Positions 7,141 to 16,447 of a stretch of 58,066 nt of DNA are shown here, one piece after another (positions within the stretch are counted from its first letter, which is position 1; every line of letters starts with the position of its first letter). Both the position numbers and the translations under genes were made by a program. Origin of the DNA: Pseudoalteromonas sp. FUC4 (lineage in GTDB: Bacteria; Pseudomonadota; Gammaproteobacteria; Enterobacterales; Alteromonadaceae); contig NZ_SEUI01000006.1 in NCBI RefSeq assembly GCF_008370255.1, positions 42,890-100,955 of the forward strand, given 5' to 3'. A model generated the notes under the pieces. The model had not been told where the DNA came from. It ran no database searches and saw nothing but the letters and a program-made list of their open reading frames with translations.

Positions 7141-10100
7141 ATGTTTTCTATTTGGTTTATTAGCTTAATTGCGCTGGTGTATCTCGGTATATTATTTGCG
7201 GTTGCCGGCTGGGCAGATAAGCGTAAAGTTTTACCTTTTAAAGGATTAACTTATGGTTTGTCTTTGGGGGTGTATTGTACCTCATGGGCCTTTTATGGCA
7301 CGACAGCACAAGCTGCGAGTAATGGTTGGTGGTTAGCGCCTACATATGCAGGTACCATTTTATTATTTATTTTTGGGTGGCAGCTCTATGGCAGAATAGC
7401 CCATATTTGTAGGCAACAAAAATTAACCTCAATGGCCGACTTTATATCAACCCGTTATGGTCAATCTTCTAGTTTATCTGGTTTGATATCGCTCATTTCT
7501 GTGATTGCTATTGTGCCGTATATTTCATTGCAATTGAGCGCTACTGCACAAAGTATTAATTTATTAACCAATCGCGCGCCCACACAAAACAATATGGTGT
7601 GGGCTGATAGCACCTTTTATATTACGTTGCTGCTTGCTTTATTTGCTATTTTATTTGGTGCTCGTAGGTTAAAGCCGAGCGAGCATAACCCGGGCTTAAT
7701 TGCCAGCATTGCGTTTGAGTCGGTGGTTAAACTGCTCGCATTTGTTGGGGTGGGTCTGTATGTGTGCTTTGTAATTTTTGACAGTCCTAGTGAGCTATTT
7801 TTAAAAGCGCAGCAATTAAATGTACCGCAACAAGTTCAAGCTACTAAAAGCCCGGTGTATGTTTATATTGCGCATACGATACTAGGCATTTTAGCTACGT
7901 TGTGTTTGCCTCGGCAATTTCATATGGGTTTTATAGAAAATAATAACGATACTGAACTTGCCAAAGCTCGATGGTTATTTCCCATTTACTTATTGCTAAT
8001 AAACTTATTTATTTTACCTATCGCTTACGCAGGCCTTGTTTACTTTAATAGTACTGATGTAGGGCACGACACTTTTGTATTGGCTCTTCCTATGGCGAGC
8101 AACAACGCCGGCATTACATTACTTGCATTTTTAGGTGGTTTTTCAGCGGCTACAAGCATGGTAATTGTATCTTCCATTGTGCTTTCTGTAATGATCACCA
8201 ATGATTTTATAAATCAGTTTATCTTAAGACGCTCGCAGCTCAATTCAAGTAGCCGAGGACTTGATAAAAACAATCTACTACATGCCCGTAAGATAGTGAT
8301 TGTGTGCATATTACTGCTTAGCTATTTTACGCATCGTGTATTGGGTGAGAGTAATACACTTGCAAATGTTGGATTGATGTCATTTACTTTGGTTGCACAA
8401 TTTGCTCCCGCTATGATTATTGGCCTTTGGTGGCGACAAGCGACCTGTAAAGGTGCTCAACTTGGTATTTTAAGCGGCTTTATTATTTGGGGGTATACTC
8501 TATTAATACCGAGTTTAGCGAGTGGCTTAGGTATAGATGGGGTTTGGCTTAGTCAAGGGCCTTGGCAAATAGCATGGCTGGCTCCTACCAACTTGCTTGG
8601 TTTAAATTTAGATAGTGTAACTCAAGCATTACTGTTATCGCTTGGGTCAAATTGTTTGGTATATTTTTTAGTCCCTTTATTTAGTCAAGCGTCTTTAGCT
8701 GAGCGTTTACAAAGTAATAAGTTTATTTCTCAATCACCTGAACCGCGTTTAAATACCACATTACAACCACTCAATTATGAGGATCTGGGAGCTTTGCTAC
8801 AGCGATTCGCTGAAAAAGAAGCAAGCCAGTTACTTGTTGCACAGTACTTTCCCGCTGATCAAAGTAAATGGAAGCAACCAGCTAATACTGATTTAGAGCA
8901 AATTGTTGAACGAGAAATGTCGGCAGTAATAGGGGGAGCATCGGCTAAATTAATTTTAGATGTGGCTAAAAATGAGCAGCGTCAACCTCTTGAACAAGTT
9001 GCAGAGTTTGTTGATGAAGCTAGCCAGGTACTTAAATTTAATCGCGACTTATTACAGTCAACCATCGAGAATATTCAGCAAGGTATTAGTGTTGTAGATA
9101 GTGAATTAAAGCTTGTTGCGTGGAACCAAGGCTACAAACAGATGTTTAATTATCCTGATGATGCACTTTACATTGGTCGACCAATAGCTGAAATCATTAG
9201 GTATAACGCAGTGAGAGGATTGTTTAGTTCCCATAATTTAAAAGCGGAGGTAAGTAAGCGTTTAGCATATTTAAAAACTGGTAGCGCCTATAAATTTCAG
9301 CGTTTACATAGCGATGGTCGAGTCTTTGAAATGCAAGGCAATCCACTACCTGATGGTGGCTTTGTAACAACGTATACCGATATAAGTGAGTTTGTAAGGC
9401 AGCAAAAGGCGCTTAAACAAGCCAATATTAGCTTAGAAGAAAAGGTTAGTGCGCGAACAGCTGCGTTAACACAAGCTAACGAGCAACTATCCCAAGCTAA
9501 ACAAGTTGCTGAGCAGGCAACGGTAAGTAAAACACGTTTTTTTGCAGCGGCCAGCCACGATTTGCTACAACCCTTCAATGCGGCGAGTTTATTTTGTTCA
9601 CTCATGAACGAAAAAACACAAGATACAGAACTAGCAGAGCTTGCACTGAATATTAAAAATTCACTGAGCAGTGCAGAAGAACTGCTTTCGAGTATTTTAG
9701 AGTTAACTAAGCTTGATGCAGGTGCGTTTAAAGTAGAGTTAGGTGAGTTTGCTATTAAATCCTTGGTTGAACCTTTGCAAAATGAGTATGAAGCTTTAGC
9801 AAATGAAAAAGGCTTGGGTTTTATTGTTGAATCAAAAAATGTAATGGTAAAAACGGATAAAGCTTTATTAAGACGTGTGTTACGTAACTTATTAAGTAAT
9901 GCAATTCGTTATACACAACATGGTGAAATTCGCTTCAAAATGCTTGTTGAAAGCGATCAATTGGCTATTTTAATAGAAGACACCGGGGTAGGTATTGCTA
10001 GTAAAGATCAACATTCAATTTATCAAGAGTTTAAGCAACTTGGCGATAAGCCTAATGCCGAAGGGTTAGGTTTGGGACTTGCAATTACAAAGCGTATTTG

Positions 10101-10590
10101 TGACTTATTAAATATTAGTTTAGTAATGGGCTCAGAGCTTGGTAAGGGTACGCAGTTTACACTTAACCTACCTTGCGTCACTGATTTAGTGCCAACCCAA
10201 ATGAATAATACAGTGAAAAACCCTGAAACAGAGCTTGGTAAATTACGTATTTGGTTAATCGACAACGACGAGAATGTACTCAATGCGCTCAAGCAATTAT
10301 TACAAAACTGGGGATGCGATATAGCCACCGCAACAGGTTTAGCGCAGCTACAAGCATTACAAGCTAAATTACCAGTGCCGCAATTACTTATTATTGACTA
10401 TCAATTAGATGATGGAATAACAGGCCTTGATGTTATTAGTGAAGCGAAGCTTTGCCACTTACCTATTATTGTTAACACAGCTAATCATGATGAGGTTATT
10501 CGAGAAAAGGTACTCGATGCGGGCTATCCATTGCTCTACAAGCCTCTTAAAGCACCCGCACTTAAGCGAATGATTAAGCGCCTTACTTAA
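7141..10590 (+). CDS. crbS: CrbS-like sodium/solute-symporter-domain hybrid histidine kinase
   Basis: An 1149-residue inner-membrane protein. Residues 1 to about 545 form a sodium:solute symporter-type domain with about 13 membrane segments. A PAS-like domain follows (about 640-750, TIENIQQGISVVDSELKL), then a coiled coil (LEEKVSARTAALTQANEQ), then a histidine kinase with the phospho-acceptor His806 in SHDLLQPFN, N box NLLSNAIRYT, G1 EDTGVGI and G2 GLGLGLAI. A C-terminal receiver domain has phospho-acceptor Asp1086 in IIDYQLDDG. This architecture is that of CrbS/MxtR kinases, which with CrbR/ErdR control acetyl-CoA synthetase and short-chain acid use. The convergent CrbR-like regulator next door supports this. 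Confidence 0.82.
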   Translation: MFSIWFISLIALVYLGILFAVAGWADKRKVLPFKGLTYGLSLGVYCTSWAFYGTTAQAASNGWWLAPTYAGTILLFIFGWQLYGRIAHICRQQKLTSMADFISTRYGQSSSLSGLISLISVIAIVPYISLQLSATAQSINLLTNRAPTQNNMVWADSTFYITLLLALFAILFGARRLKPSEHNPGLIASIAFESVVKLLAFVGVGLYVCFVIFDSPSELFLKAQQLNVPQQVQATKSPVYVYIAHTILGILATLCLPRQFHMGFIENNNDTELAKARWLFPIYLLLINLFILPIAYAGLVYFNSTDVGHDTFVLALPMASNNAGITLLAFLGGFSAATSMVIVSSIVLSVMITNDFINQFILRRSQLNSSSRGLDKNNLLHARKIVIVCILLLSYFTHRVLGESNTLANVGLMSFTLVAQFAPAMIIGLWWRQATCKGAQLGILSGFIIWGYTLLIPSLASGLGIDGVWLSQGPWQIAWLAPTNLLGLNLDSVTQALLLSLGSNCLVYFLVPLFSQASLAERLQSNKFISQSPEPRLNTTLQPLNYEDLGALLQRFAEKEASQLLVAQYFPADQSKWKQPANTDLEQIVEREMSAVIGGASAKLILDVAKNEQRQPLEQVAEFVDEASQVLKFNRDLLQSTIENIQQGISVVDSELKLVAWNQGYKQMFNYPDDALYIGRPIAEIIRYNAVRGLFSSHNLKAEVSKRLAYLKTGSAYKFQRLHSDGRVFEMQGNPLPDGGFVTTYTDISEFVRQQKALKQANISLEEKVSARTAALTQANEQLSQAKQVAEQATVSKTRFFAAASHDLLQPFNAASLFCSLMNEKTQDTELAELALNIKNSLSSAEELLSSILELTKLDAGAFKVELGEFAIKSLVEPLQNEYEALANEKGLGFIVESKNVMVKTDKALLRRVLRNLLSNAIRYTQHGEIRFKMLVESDQLAILIEDTGVGIASKDQHSIYQEFKQLGDKPNAEGLGLGLAITKRICDLLNISLVMGSELGKGTQFTLNLPCVTDLVPTQMNNTVKNPETELGKLRIWLIDNDENVLNALKQLLQNWGCDIATATGLAQLQALQAKLPVPQLLIIDYQLDDGITGLDVISEAKLCHLPIIVNTANHDEVIREKVLDAGYPLLYKPLKAPALKRMIKRLT

Positions 10591-10612
10591 GTTGATTACA
10601 TTAGCATGCAAC

Positions 10613-11266
10613 TTATTCGGTTTTACCAACTTGTGATAATTGGTCAAATAAAATGCCTGCTTGTGTACGGTTATATACGTTAAGTTTACGTAAGATAGCT
10701 GATACGTGCTGTTTTATAGTGGTTTCTTGAATCGACATTTCAAAGGCTATTTGTTTGTTCAAAAGCCCTTCGGCGATCATGGCCAAAACACGATATTGCT
10801 GTGGAGTTAGCTTTTCAAGATTACTAGAAAACTCGCTTTGCTCGTCATTTACTTGCACGTCGTTTAAATCAATATCGGGGGGGAGCCAGTTATCTCCATT
10901 TAGTACATGGGCAATAGCTTGGCTTATTATATCGAGCGATGATGATTTAGGAATATAACCTGACGCACCAAGTGTCATGGCTTGTTTTATAATACTGGGT
11001 GTTTCGTTGGCTGATACCATAATAACCAATATGTCAGGATATTGATTACGCAGCTGCGAAAGTGCTTGCAGCCCATTGGCGCCAGGAATAGTTAAATCTA
11101 AAAATACGAGCTCTATCTCGGGGTGCGCGCTTAGTAATGTAAACAAGCCCTCTATGTCACTAGTTTCTTTAATATATTCTTCAGGGACTGAGGTTGCTGC
11201 CGCTTGGCGTAGGGCGCTGCGAAATAGGGGGTGGTCGTCGGCAATTATAGTATTCACTGCGCTCAT
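10613..11266 (-). CDS. crbR: CrbR/ErdR-like NarL-family response regulator
   Basis: 217 residues: an N-terminal receiver domain with the acidic pair in IIADDHPLF (about 9-11), phospho-acceptor Asp in LVFLDLTIPG (about 57), and a C-terminal LuxR/NarL helix-turn-helix (LTPQQYRVLAMIAEGLLNKQIA... then ETTIKQHVSAILRKL). It is convergent with the CrbS-like kinase gene, with 22 bp between the stops, and is its likely partner. In Vibrio, Shewanella and Pseudomonas such regulators activate acs and related carbon genes. The neighbouring 3-hydroxybutyrate-type locus yields acetoacetyl-CoA, so regulation of that locus by this protein is plausible but inferred. Confidence 0.8.
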   Translation of the reverse strand: MSAVNTIIADDHPLFRSALRQAAATSVPEEYIKETSDIEGLFTLLSAHPEIELVFLDLTIPGANGLQALSQLRNQYPDILVIMVSANETPSIIKQAMTLGASGYIPKSSSLDIISQAIAHVLNGDNWLPPDIDLNDVQVNDEQSEFSSNLEKLTPQQYRVLAMIAEGLLNKQIAFEMSIQETTIKQHVSAILRKLNVYNRTQAGILFDQLSQVGKTE

Positions 11267-11366
11267 CCAAAGTTACTCCAAGTACTTTACTTATAAGTGA
11301 TTTTTAAAAGTGAAACAAGGCTTACACGACAAGAGGAAGGTGTCGTGTAAACCTAATTACTATGAT

Positions 11367-13655
11367 TTAAAATCGATAGCCAACGGTAAATGACACGGTA
11401 CGTGGATCGCCATAATAGCCAATTAAGGTATTATCGCCACCAAGTCCAGGGGTGTACTTACTCACATTTTGTGGGTCTGAGGGATCGGGCGCGACAAATT
11501 GATAACCACCTATCATATACTCTTCGTCCGTTAAGTTTTTAGCATATAGGCCTGCATTCCAGTGTCCGTCAGTGCTGTACCAGGTAATGCCGGCATTGAG
11601 TAAGCCGTAACTGTCTTGAGCTAGTAGGCTGTCTTCTTCAAATAACGCATACTCACCTCTATGGTAGTAATTACTATTAAATACAAAGTCACCCATATCA
11701 GTATATAATCGATATGTTGCACCAAAATTGAAGGTTAAGTCGGGAGTGTTCGATACAGTAAAGCGGTCTGATTTATCAAATGTTTCACCGGTCTCGGGGT
11801 TGGTATCAATAACATTATCGAAGGTGCTGTCTATATAACCTAAAGAGATGTCAAAAGTGAGTGATTCAGTAGCAATATAGGTAAGCTCTACTTCAATACC
11901 GTCTGATGTTGACTCGCCAATATTACCTAGTCGTTGATTTAAATCAGATGCATCATCGCCCGGTAGTACGGAAATATATTGGCGGTCTTTATGATCTAAA
12001 GTAAATAGCGTAACGTTTGCACGAAGATTGTCGTTCCATTCGCTTTTCATTCCTATTTCAAACGAGTCTACAATTTCGGGCTTTGCTGCGGGTTCTGCTA
12101 CGGTAGCACGCGGGTTAAACGTGCCTGACTTAAAGCCTTGGGCATAGCTTGCAAAAAATAGAATGTCGGTGTTGTACTGGTATTCAACACCTGCACGAGG
12201 AGTGAAGCGCGACCACTCTTCATTATCATCAAGTACAGTAGGGACAAGTTGCCCTTCAGGTCGAACATACCCTGGTATCCAACCAGACTCTGGATAAACC
12301 GTTGCAAACACCAAGCCATTGTTAACAGTTGCTTCTTTACTATCACGGGTATAGCGAGCACCTAGGGTCATTGACCATTGCTCGTCAAAGTCATAGGTGC
12401 CTTGTATGTAAGCAGCTTTGCTTGTTGAGTTACTACAACCGCTAACTTCTCGGGTAAGCCCAGCCGCACCTAAGCTTTTACCTAGCTCTTCTAATATAGC
12501 TTCAAATTGGCCGCAAGACTCACCATCGTAATAATATAAACCTGATACTAGTTTGTAATTATCACCTTGGTGGTTTACCTGGAGTTCATGTGTGGTTTGT
12601 TTATCATCATAAATAGCAGGCACATCAAATATACGAATAGAGGTGTTATCAAAATCAATATTAGTAGGGGAATAACTGTCGCGATTAGATCCAACATACT
12701 TGACACTGGTGCTATTACTTACATCCCAGCGAGCAGTGAAGCTGTAGCCTTCAAGTTCTACGTTATTTTTTGTTGGAAGGCTGGTGTATGAATCGTACTT
12801 GCTATCAGGCACTGGTGCATCAGTTAATAAGCTTGGTAATAGTCGGTAACCCCCTTTTGAGTTTGAATCGTCTTTAGTTTTATCCCATGTGAGTTTAAAA
12901 AATAGATCGTCGGTAGGCGTGTATTCAAGTGTCACTCGTGCCGCCGTAACATCTTTATTGTAGTTTTCACGGTCTTGATTATCGAGTGCAGATGTTAAAA
13001 ACTCACCAAACCCATCTCGGTTTAGAGTAGCAAAGCCAAAGCCGACATAAAGTTTTTCATCAATAATTGGCAGTTGACCTGTCACTTTTAAATCTTTTTG
13101 GTTGTAACTACCAACCGTACCTTGGAGATTAAGTGTTGCATCACCGCTCATTTCTTTGGTCACGTACTTTATAGCGCCACCTATGGTGTTTTTACCATAA
13201 AGCGTGCCTTGTGGACCACGTAAAACCTCAACTTGTTGCACGTCGAGCAAATCAAGCACAGCACCTTGCGGGCGAGCTAAGTAAACATCATCAATATAAA
13301 TGCCTACACCTGGTTCGTATCCCCAAAGAGGGTCTTGTTGGCCTACACCACGAATAAAAGCAGTGATTGTAGAGTTTGTACCGCGGCTAGCTTGCAAAGT
13401 TGTATTAGGTGAGAATTGCTGGACTTCTGTCATCACGCTAATTCCATTTTCGGCAAGTTCTTGTGCACCTATTGAGGTTACTGCTACAGGGACTTCCTGT
13501 AAGTTTTCAACTGTTTTTCGAGCGGTTACTTCTATACGTTCTAGCTCACCTTTTTTTGCTGTAGCTTTCTCTGCTGCAACACTATTAAAGCTGCTTGTTA
13601 TAGCCAGTGATACTGCAATAGTGAGTAAGGTTGGTTTGTGTTTGAGCTGATTCAT
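11367..13655 (-). CDS. TonB-dependent outer-membrane receptor
   Basis: 762 residues with an N-terminal signal peptide (cleavage near SVAAEK, about residue 28). A TonB-box-like stretch (ERIEVTARK) precedes the plug domain with EVLRGPQGTLYGKNTIGGA. The remainder is a large beta-barrel with alternating aromatic strands, ending in the classical C-terminal phenylalanine (SFTVGYRF). Such receptors import scarce or bulky substrates using proton-motive force via TonB-ExbBD. It is divergent from a GntP-family permease and a set of 3-hydroxybutyrate genes, which suggests an organic-acid ester or oligomer substrate rather than a siderophore. That substrate is inferred from context only. No Fur-like box was noticed in its promoter region. 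Confidence 0.88.
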   Translation of the reverse strand: MNQLKHKPTLLTIAVSLAITSSFNSVAAEKATAKKGELERIEVTARKTVENLQEVPVAVTSIGAQELAENGISVMTEVQQFSPNTTLQASRGTNSTITAFIRGVGQQDPLWGYEPGVGIYIDDVYLARPQGAVLDLLDVQQVEVLRGPQGTLYGKNTIGGAIKYVTKEMSGDATLNLQGTVGSYNQKDLKVTGQLPIIDEKLYVGFGFATLNRDGFGEFLTSALDNQDRENYNKDVTAARVTLEYTPTDDLFFKLTWDKTKDDSNSKGGYRLLPSLLTDAPVPDSKYDSYTSLPTKNNVELEGYSFTARWDVSNSTSVKYVGSNRDSYSPTNIDFDNTSIRIFDVPAIYDDKQTTHELQVNHQGDNYKLVSGLYYYDGESCGQFEAILEELGKSLGAAGLTREVSGCSNSTSKAAYIQGTYDFDEQWSMTLGARYTRDSKEATVNNGLVFATVYPESGWIPGYVRPEGQLVPTVLDDNEEWSRFTPRAGVEYQYNTDILFFASYAQGFKSGTFNPRATVAEPAAKPEIVDSFEIGMKSEWNDNLRANVTLFTLDHKDRQYISVLPGDDASDLNQRLGNIGESTSDGIEVELTYIATESLTFDISLGYIDSTFDNVIDTNPETGETFDKSDRFTVSNTPDLTFNFGATYRLYTDMGDFVFNSNYYHRGEYALFEEDSLLAQDSYGLLNAGITWYSTDGHWNAGLYAKNLTDEEYMIGGYQFVAPDPSDPQNVSKYTPGLGGDNTLIGYYGDPRTVSFTVGYRF

Positions 13656-13943
13656 AGTGTGTTCCTATTTATTGTTATCACAAAAATGCTTAACTCGCGT
13701 CACCTAAGTTCACTGTAGAAGATTGCACCTTAAATTGAATTAGTACCATAGTGCTATACGTTAAATTATTATTTTAAAGTCGTTTAAATTCAAATCTTTA
13801 TATTATTTTTAATAATGAATAGTACCTTAGTGTTATGTATTTATGTGGCCATTGCAGTAACACTCAAGGTAACCAAGTATGAAGGTTATAAATATTACTC
13901 TCGTGTCACCTCATCGTGTAATAACAATAAATTAGGAACCTCT
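13656..13943. promoter_or_regulatory. Divergent promoter region between receptor and permease genes, with repeated operator
   Basis: 288 bp. Two similar 21-bp sites start with TAGTACCATAGTG (13741-13761) and TAGTACCTTAGTG (13820-13840), 79 bp apart. Each is an imperfect inverted repeat of the form TAGTAC-N4-GTRYTA. The pattern recurs upstream of crbS at 7059. A dimeric NarL/LuxR-type activator would suit such symmetry. An in-frame upstream extension of the permease runs through this region but has no ribosome-binding site and is not counted as coding. Confidence 0.5.
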
Positions 13944-15245
13944 ATGCTGAGCATGATAGGACTATTAGGCGGATTAGTACTGCTGATTATTTTAACGCTA
14001 CGCGGCGTTAATTTGTTTATTGCCGCACCGGTATGTGCACTGCTTGTGGCGCTTACAAGTAATATGGCGATTTTTCCGGTAACGGACTCTGTTAATTTTA
14101 TTTCGTCTTATATGGATGGATTTGCTGGCTTTCTGAGTGCCTGGTTTTTTATGTTTTTGTTAGGCTCTTTATTTGGCAAATTTATGGAAGATACCGGCGC
14201 TGCAGATAGTGTAGCTAGTTACATTGTCGGTAAGTTAGGGATGAAGCATGCGGTTTTAGCGGTAGTTATTGCGTGTGCTGTTTTAACCTACGGAGGAGTT
14301 AGTGTATTTATAGTCGCGTTTTCGGTATATCCCATGGCGCTGAGCTTATTTAAAGACGCTAACTTGCCTAGGCGTTTTATACCAGCGACCCTGGCATTTG
14401 GTTCGGTTACTTTTACGATGACCTCTGCAGGTTCACCTGAAATACAAAACTGGATACCGGTCAAATACCTTGGAACCTCACCTTATGCTGCGTGGGAAGT
14501 AAGTTTAGTTGTAGCTGTATTTATGGCGACAGTAGGCTATTACTGGCTAAATAAAATGATAAAAAAAGCGATTGCAAAAGGCGAGTGTTTTGAAGCACGC
14601 GAAGATGACCCTGTATTGCTTGAGCGAAAGCACCCACACCCAATCACAGGCGTTATACCTTTATTTGTTGTTTTACTCCTGTCATTTTTTTTACACGATG
14701 TGTTACAGCAAACAGCATTAATAGTTGCGTTATTAGGTGGTGTTTTAAGTATTGTCATTATTAATTATAAATACTTTCATAATATGTCGGCTGCAATAAA
14801 TGTAGGTACAACCGGGGCTTTAGTGGCTATTGGTAATACAGCTGCGGTTGTTGGGTTTGGCGCTGTAGCTAAAGTATCACCTGCTTTTACAGCTGCGGTA
14901 GATGCAATGACTCACATGCCAGGTAATGAATTAGTTGGTGCGGCAGTGGCCGTGAGTGTGATTGCAGGACTTACCGGTTCTGCATCGGGCGGGCAAGCTA
15001 TCGCATTGCCACTTGTCGCGCCGCAATATTTAGATATGGGTGTTAATCCTGAGCAACTACATAGGGTAGTTGCGATTAGTTCTGGTGCGCTCGATACCCT
15101 TCCGCACAATGGTTATGTAGTTACGACCATACGTGCAATTTGTAAAGAAACCCATCAACGTGCTTATTGGTCTATGGCTGCTCTCACGGGAGTGGTGCCT
15201 GTTGTAGGCGTAGTGCTTGCTTTGTGTTTATTTATTTTCTTTTAG
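13944..15245 (+). CDS. GntP-family organic-acid permease
   Basis: I chose the ATG at 13944 because AGGA lies 7 bases upstream and the hydrophobic N-terminus (MLSMIGLLGGLVLLIIL) is typical of the family. The frame is open 43 codons further upstream but without initiation signals. The 433-residue protein is made of about 11-13 membrane segments. It has the glycine-rich GLTGSASGGQAIALPL stretch and SSGALDTLPHNGYVVTTI near the end, as in GntP/gluconate-type symporters that also carry beta-hydroxy acids such as 3-hydroxybutyrate. It heads a tight plus-strand operon with the hydrolase, dehydrogenase and CoA-transferase genes. A role in 3-hydroxybutyrate uptake is inferred from this setting. Confidence 0.82.
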   Translation: MLSMIGLLGGLVLLIILTLRGVNLFIAAPVCALLVALTSNMAIFPVTDSVNFISSYMDGFAGFLSAWFFMFLLGSLFGKFMEDTGAADSVASYIVGKLGMKHAVLAVVIACAVLTYGGVSVFIVAFSVYPMALSLFKDANLPRRFIPATLAFGSVTFTMTSAGSPEIQNWIPVKYLGTSPYAAWEVSLVVAVFMATVGYYWLNKMIKKAIAKGECFEAREDDPVLLERKHPHPITGVIPLFVVLLLSFFLHDVLQQTALIVALLGGVLSIVIINYKYFHNMSAAINVGTTGALVAIGNTAAVVGFGAVAKVSPAFTAAVDAMTHMPGNELVGAAVAVSVIAGLTGSASGGQAIALPLVAPQYLDMGVNPEQLHRVVAISSGALDTLPHNGYVVTTIRAICKETHQRAYWSMAALTGVVPVVGVVLALCLFIFF

Positions 15246-15253
15246 GATGAATC

Positions 15254-16438
15254 ATGAAAATTAAAATTAAAATTAAAATTATATTGTCTCTATTTATATT
15301 GTTGCTAAGTAACGCCGTTTATAGCGAAACAATATTAGTGAAAAAGCAACATTTTACCATTGAAGATTTTACAACAGTGTCGGGGACTACTTTGCCAAAA
15401 GTAGACATAGGCTGGGAAAGTTACGGTAAATTAAATAAAAATAAAGATAACGTTATTTTAATTACTCATTATTTTTCGGGCACGTCACACGCCGCAGGTA
15501 AATACAAAGCTGATGATGCACTTGCCGGTTATTGGGATGCGTTAATCGGCCCAGGTAAAGCAATCGACACTAATAAATATTTCGTAATTAGCTCAGACAC
15601 TTTGGTCAATGCAAACTGGCATGATCCTAATGTAATTACCACGGGGCCAGCTTCTATAAATCCTAAAACAAATAAACCTTACGGGTTAGACTTTCCGGTA
15701 GTGACAATTACTGATTTTGTTGAAGTACAGAAACGCTTACTCGATAGTTTAGGTATTAACAAACTGCATGCCGTAATAGGTGCCTCAATGGGATCGTTTC
15801 AAGCACTGGAGTGGGCAGTACGTTACCCAGAGCAAGTAGAGCGCTTAGTACACGTAATTGGTGCGGCAACCATGGATGCATGGACTGTGTCGGCACTAGA
15901 AAAATGGGCCATGCCAATTCGTTTAGATAAAAACTGGCGGCAAGGTAATTACTATAATAAAGAACGCCCACTTGCAGGACTTACCGCTACGCTACTAAAC
16001 ATTACCCAAGATGCTATGCATCCGCTTATTTATAACGCCAGCTTTCCTAATTTTGAGGTGCTAGATGACGGCGCATTGCAAGATATTCGCACCCTACCAA
16101 AAGTAAACCAGGTTTTAGAGGCTAGAGCATTAGCTAAAGCTAAGCTACAAGATGCAAACCATGTTTTGTATTTAGTGCGAGCATCGCAGTTATTTACCGC
16201 AGGTAGATCAGCCAATTTAACTGATGCCCTAAAAAAGGTGCAGGCAAAAACCTTATTGCTACCTGCCACTAACGATTTATTACTACGCCCCGAGAATGTC
16301 CGCAAAATGGACTCAATAATGGATGAACTAGGTAAAGAGGTCACTATCTCTGAAATTGCGGGGGGGTGGGGCCATTTAAATGGGCTGTTTTCTATTGCGC
16401 CTAAAGCGCAGCAAATTAGTGAGTTTTTAGCCAACTAG
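15254..16438 (+). CDS. Exported alpha/beta hydrolase of the homoserine O-acetyltransferase (MetX) fold
   Basis: 394 residues, 8 bp after the permease gene. Unlike cytoplasmic MetX it begins with a signal peptide (MKIKIKIKIILSLFILLL...AVYS, cleavage near residue 24), so it should act in the periplasm or outside. The MetX-like core is clear: HYFSGTSHAAG, the nucleophile Ser178 in GASMGS, Asp341 in PATNDLLL, and His374 in GGWGHLNG. Having export plus a complete triad argues for an esterase or thioesterase-like hydrolase rather than a methionine-pathway acyltransferase. In this operon, hydrolysis of a 3-hydroxybutyrate ester or short oligomer is a reasonable guess. The first codons contain four tandem AAAATT units (15257-15280). 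Confidence 0.78.
   Translation: MKIKIKIKIILSLFILLLSNAVYSETILVKKQHFTIEDFTTVSGTTLPKVDIGWESYGKLNKNKDNVILITHYFSGTSHAAGKYKADDALAGYWDALIGPGKAIDTNKYFVISSDTLVNANWHDPNVITTGPASINPKTNKPYGLDFPVVTITDFVEVQKRLLDSLGINKLHAVIGASMGSFQALEWAVRYPEQVERLVHVIGAATMDAWTVSALEKWAMPIRLDKNWRQGNYYNKERPLAGLTATLLNITQDAMHPLIYNASFPNFEVLDDGALQDIRTLPKVNQVLEARALAKAKLQDANHVLYLVRASQLFTAGRSANLTDALKKVQAKTLLLPATNDLLLRPENVRKMDSIMDELGKEVTISEIAGGWGHLNGLFSIAPKAQQISEFLAN
15257..15280 (+). repeat. Hexanucleotide tandem repeat AAAATT x4
   Basis: Four exact copies of AAAATT encode the alternating Lys-Ile stretch of the signal-peptide n-region of the MetX-fold hydrolase. Unit gain or loss would stay in frame and change only the positive charge of the leader. 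Confidence 0.85.
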
Positions 16439-16447
16439 GAGGTCTGC

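Noticed and set aside
13815..13943. N-terminal extension of the GntP-family permease
   Set aside because: No ribosome-binding site, covers a repeated operator-like motif, and the internal ATG at 13944 has AGGA at good spacing.
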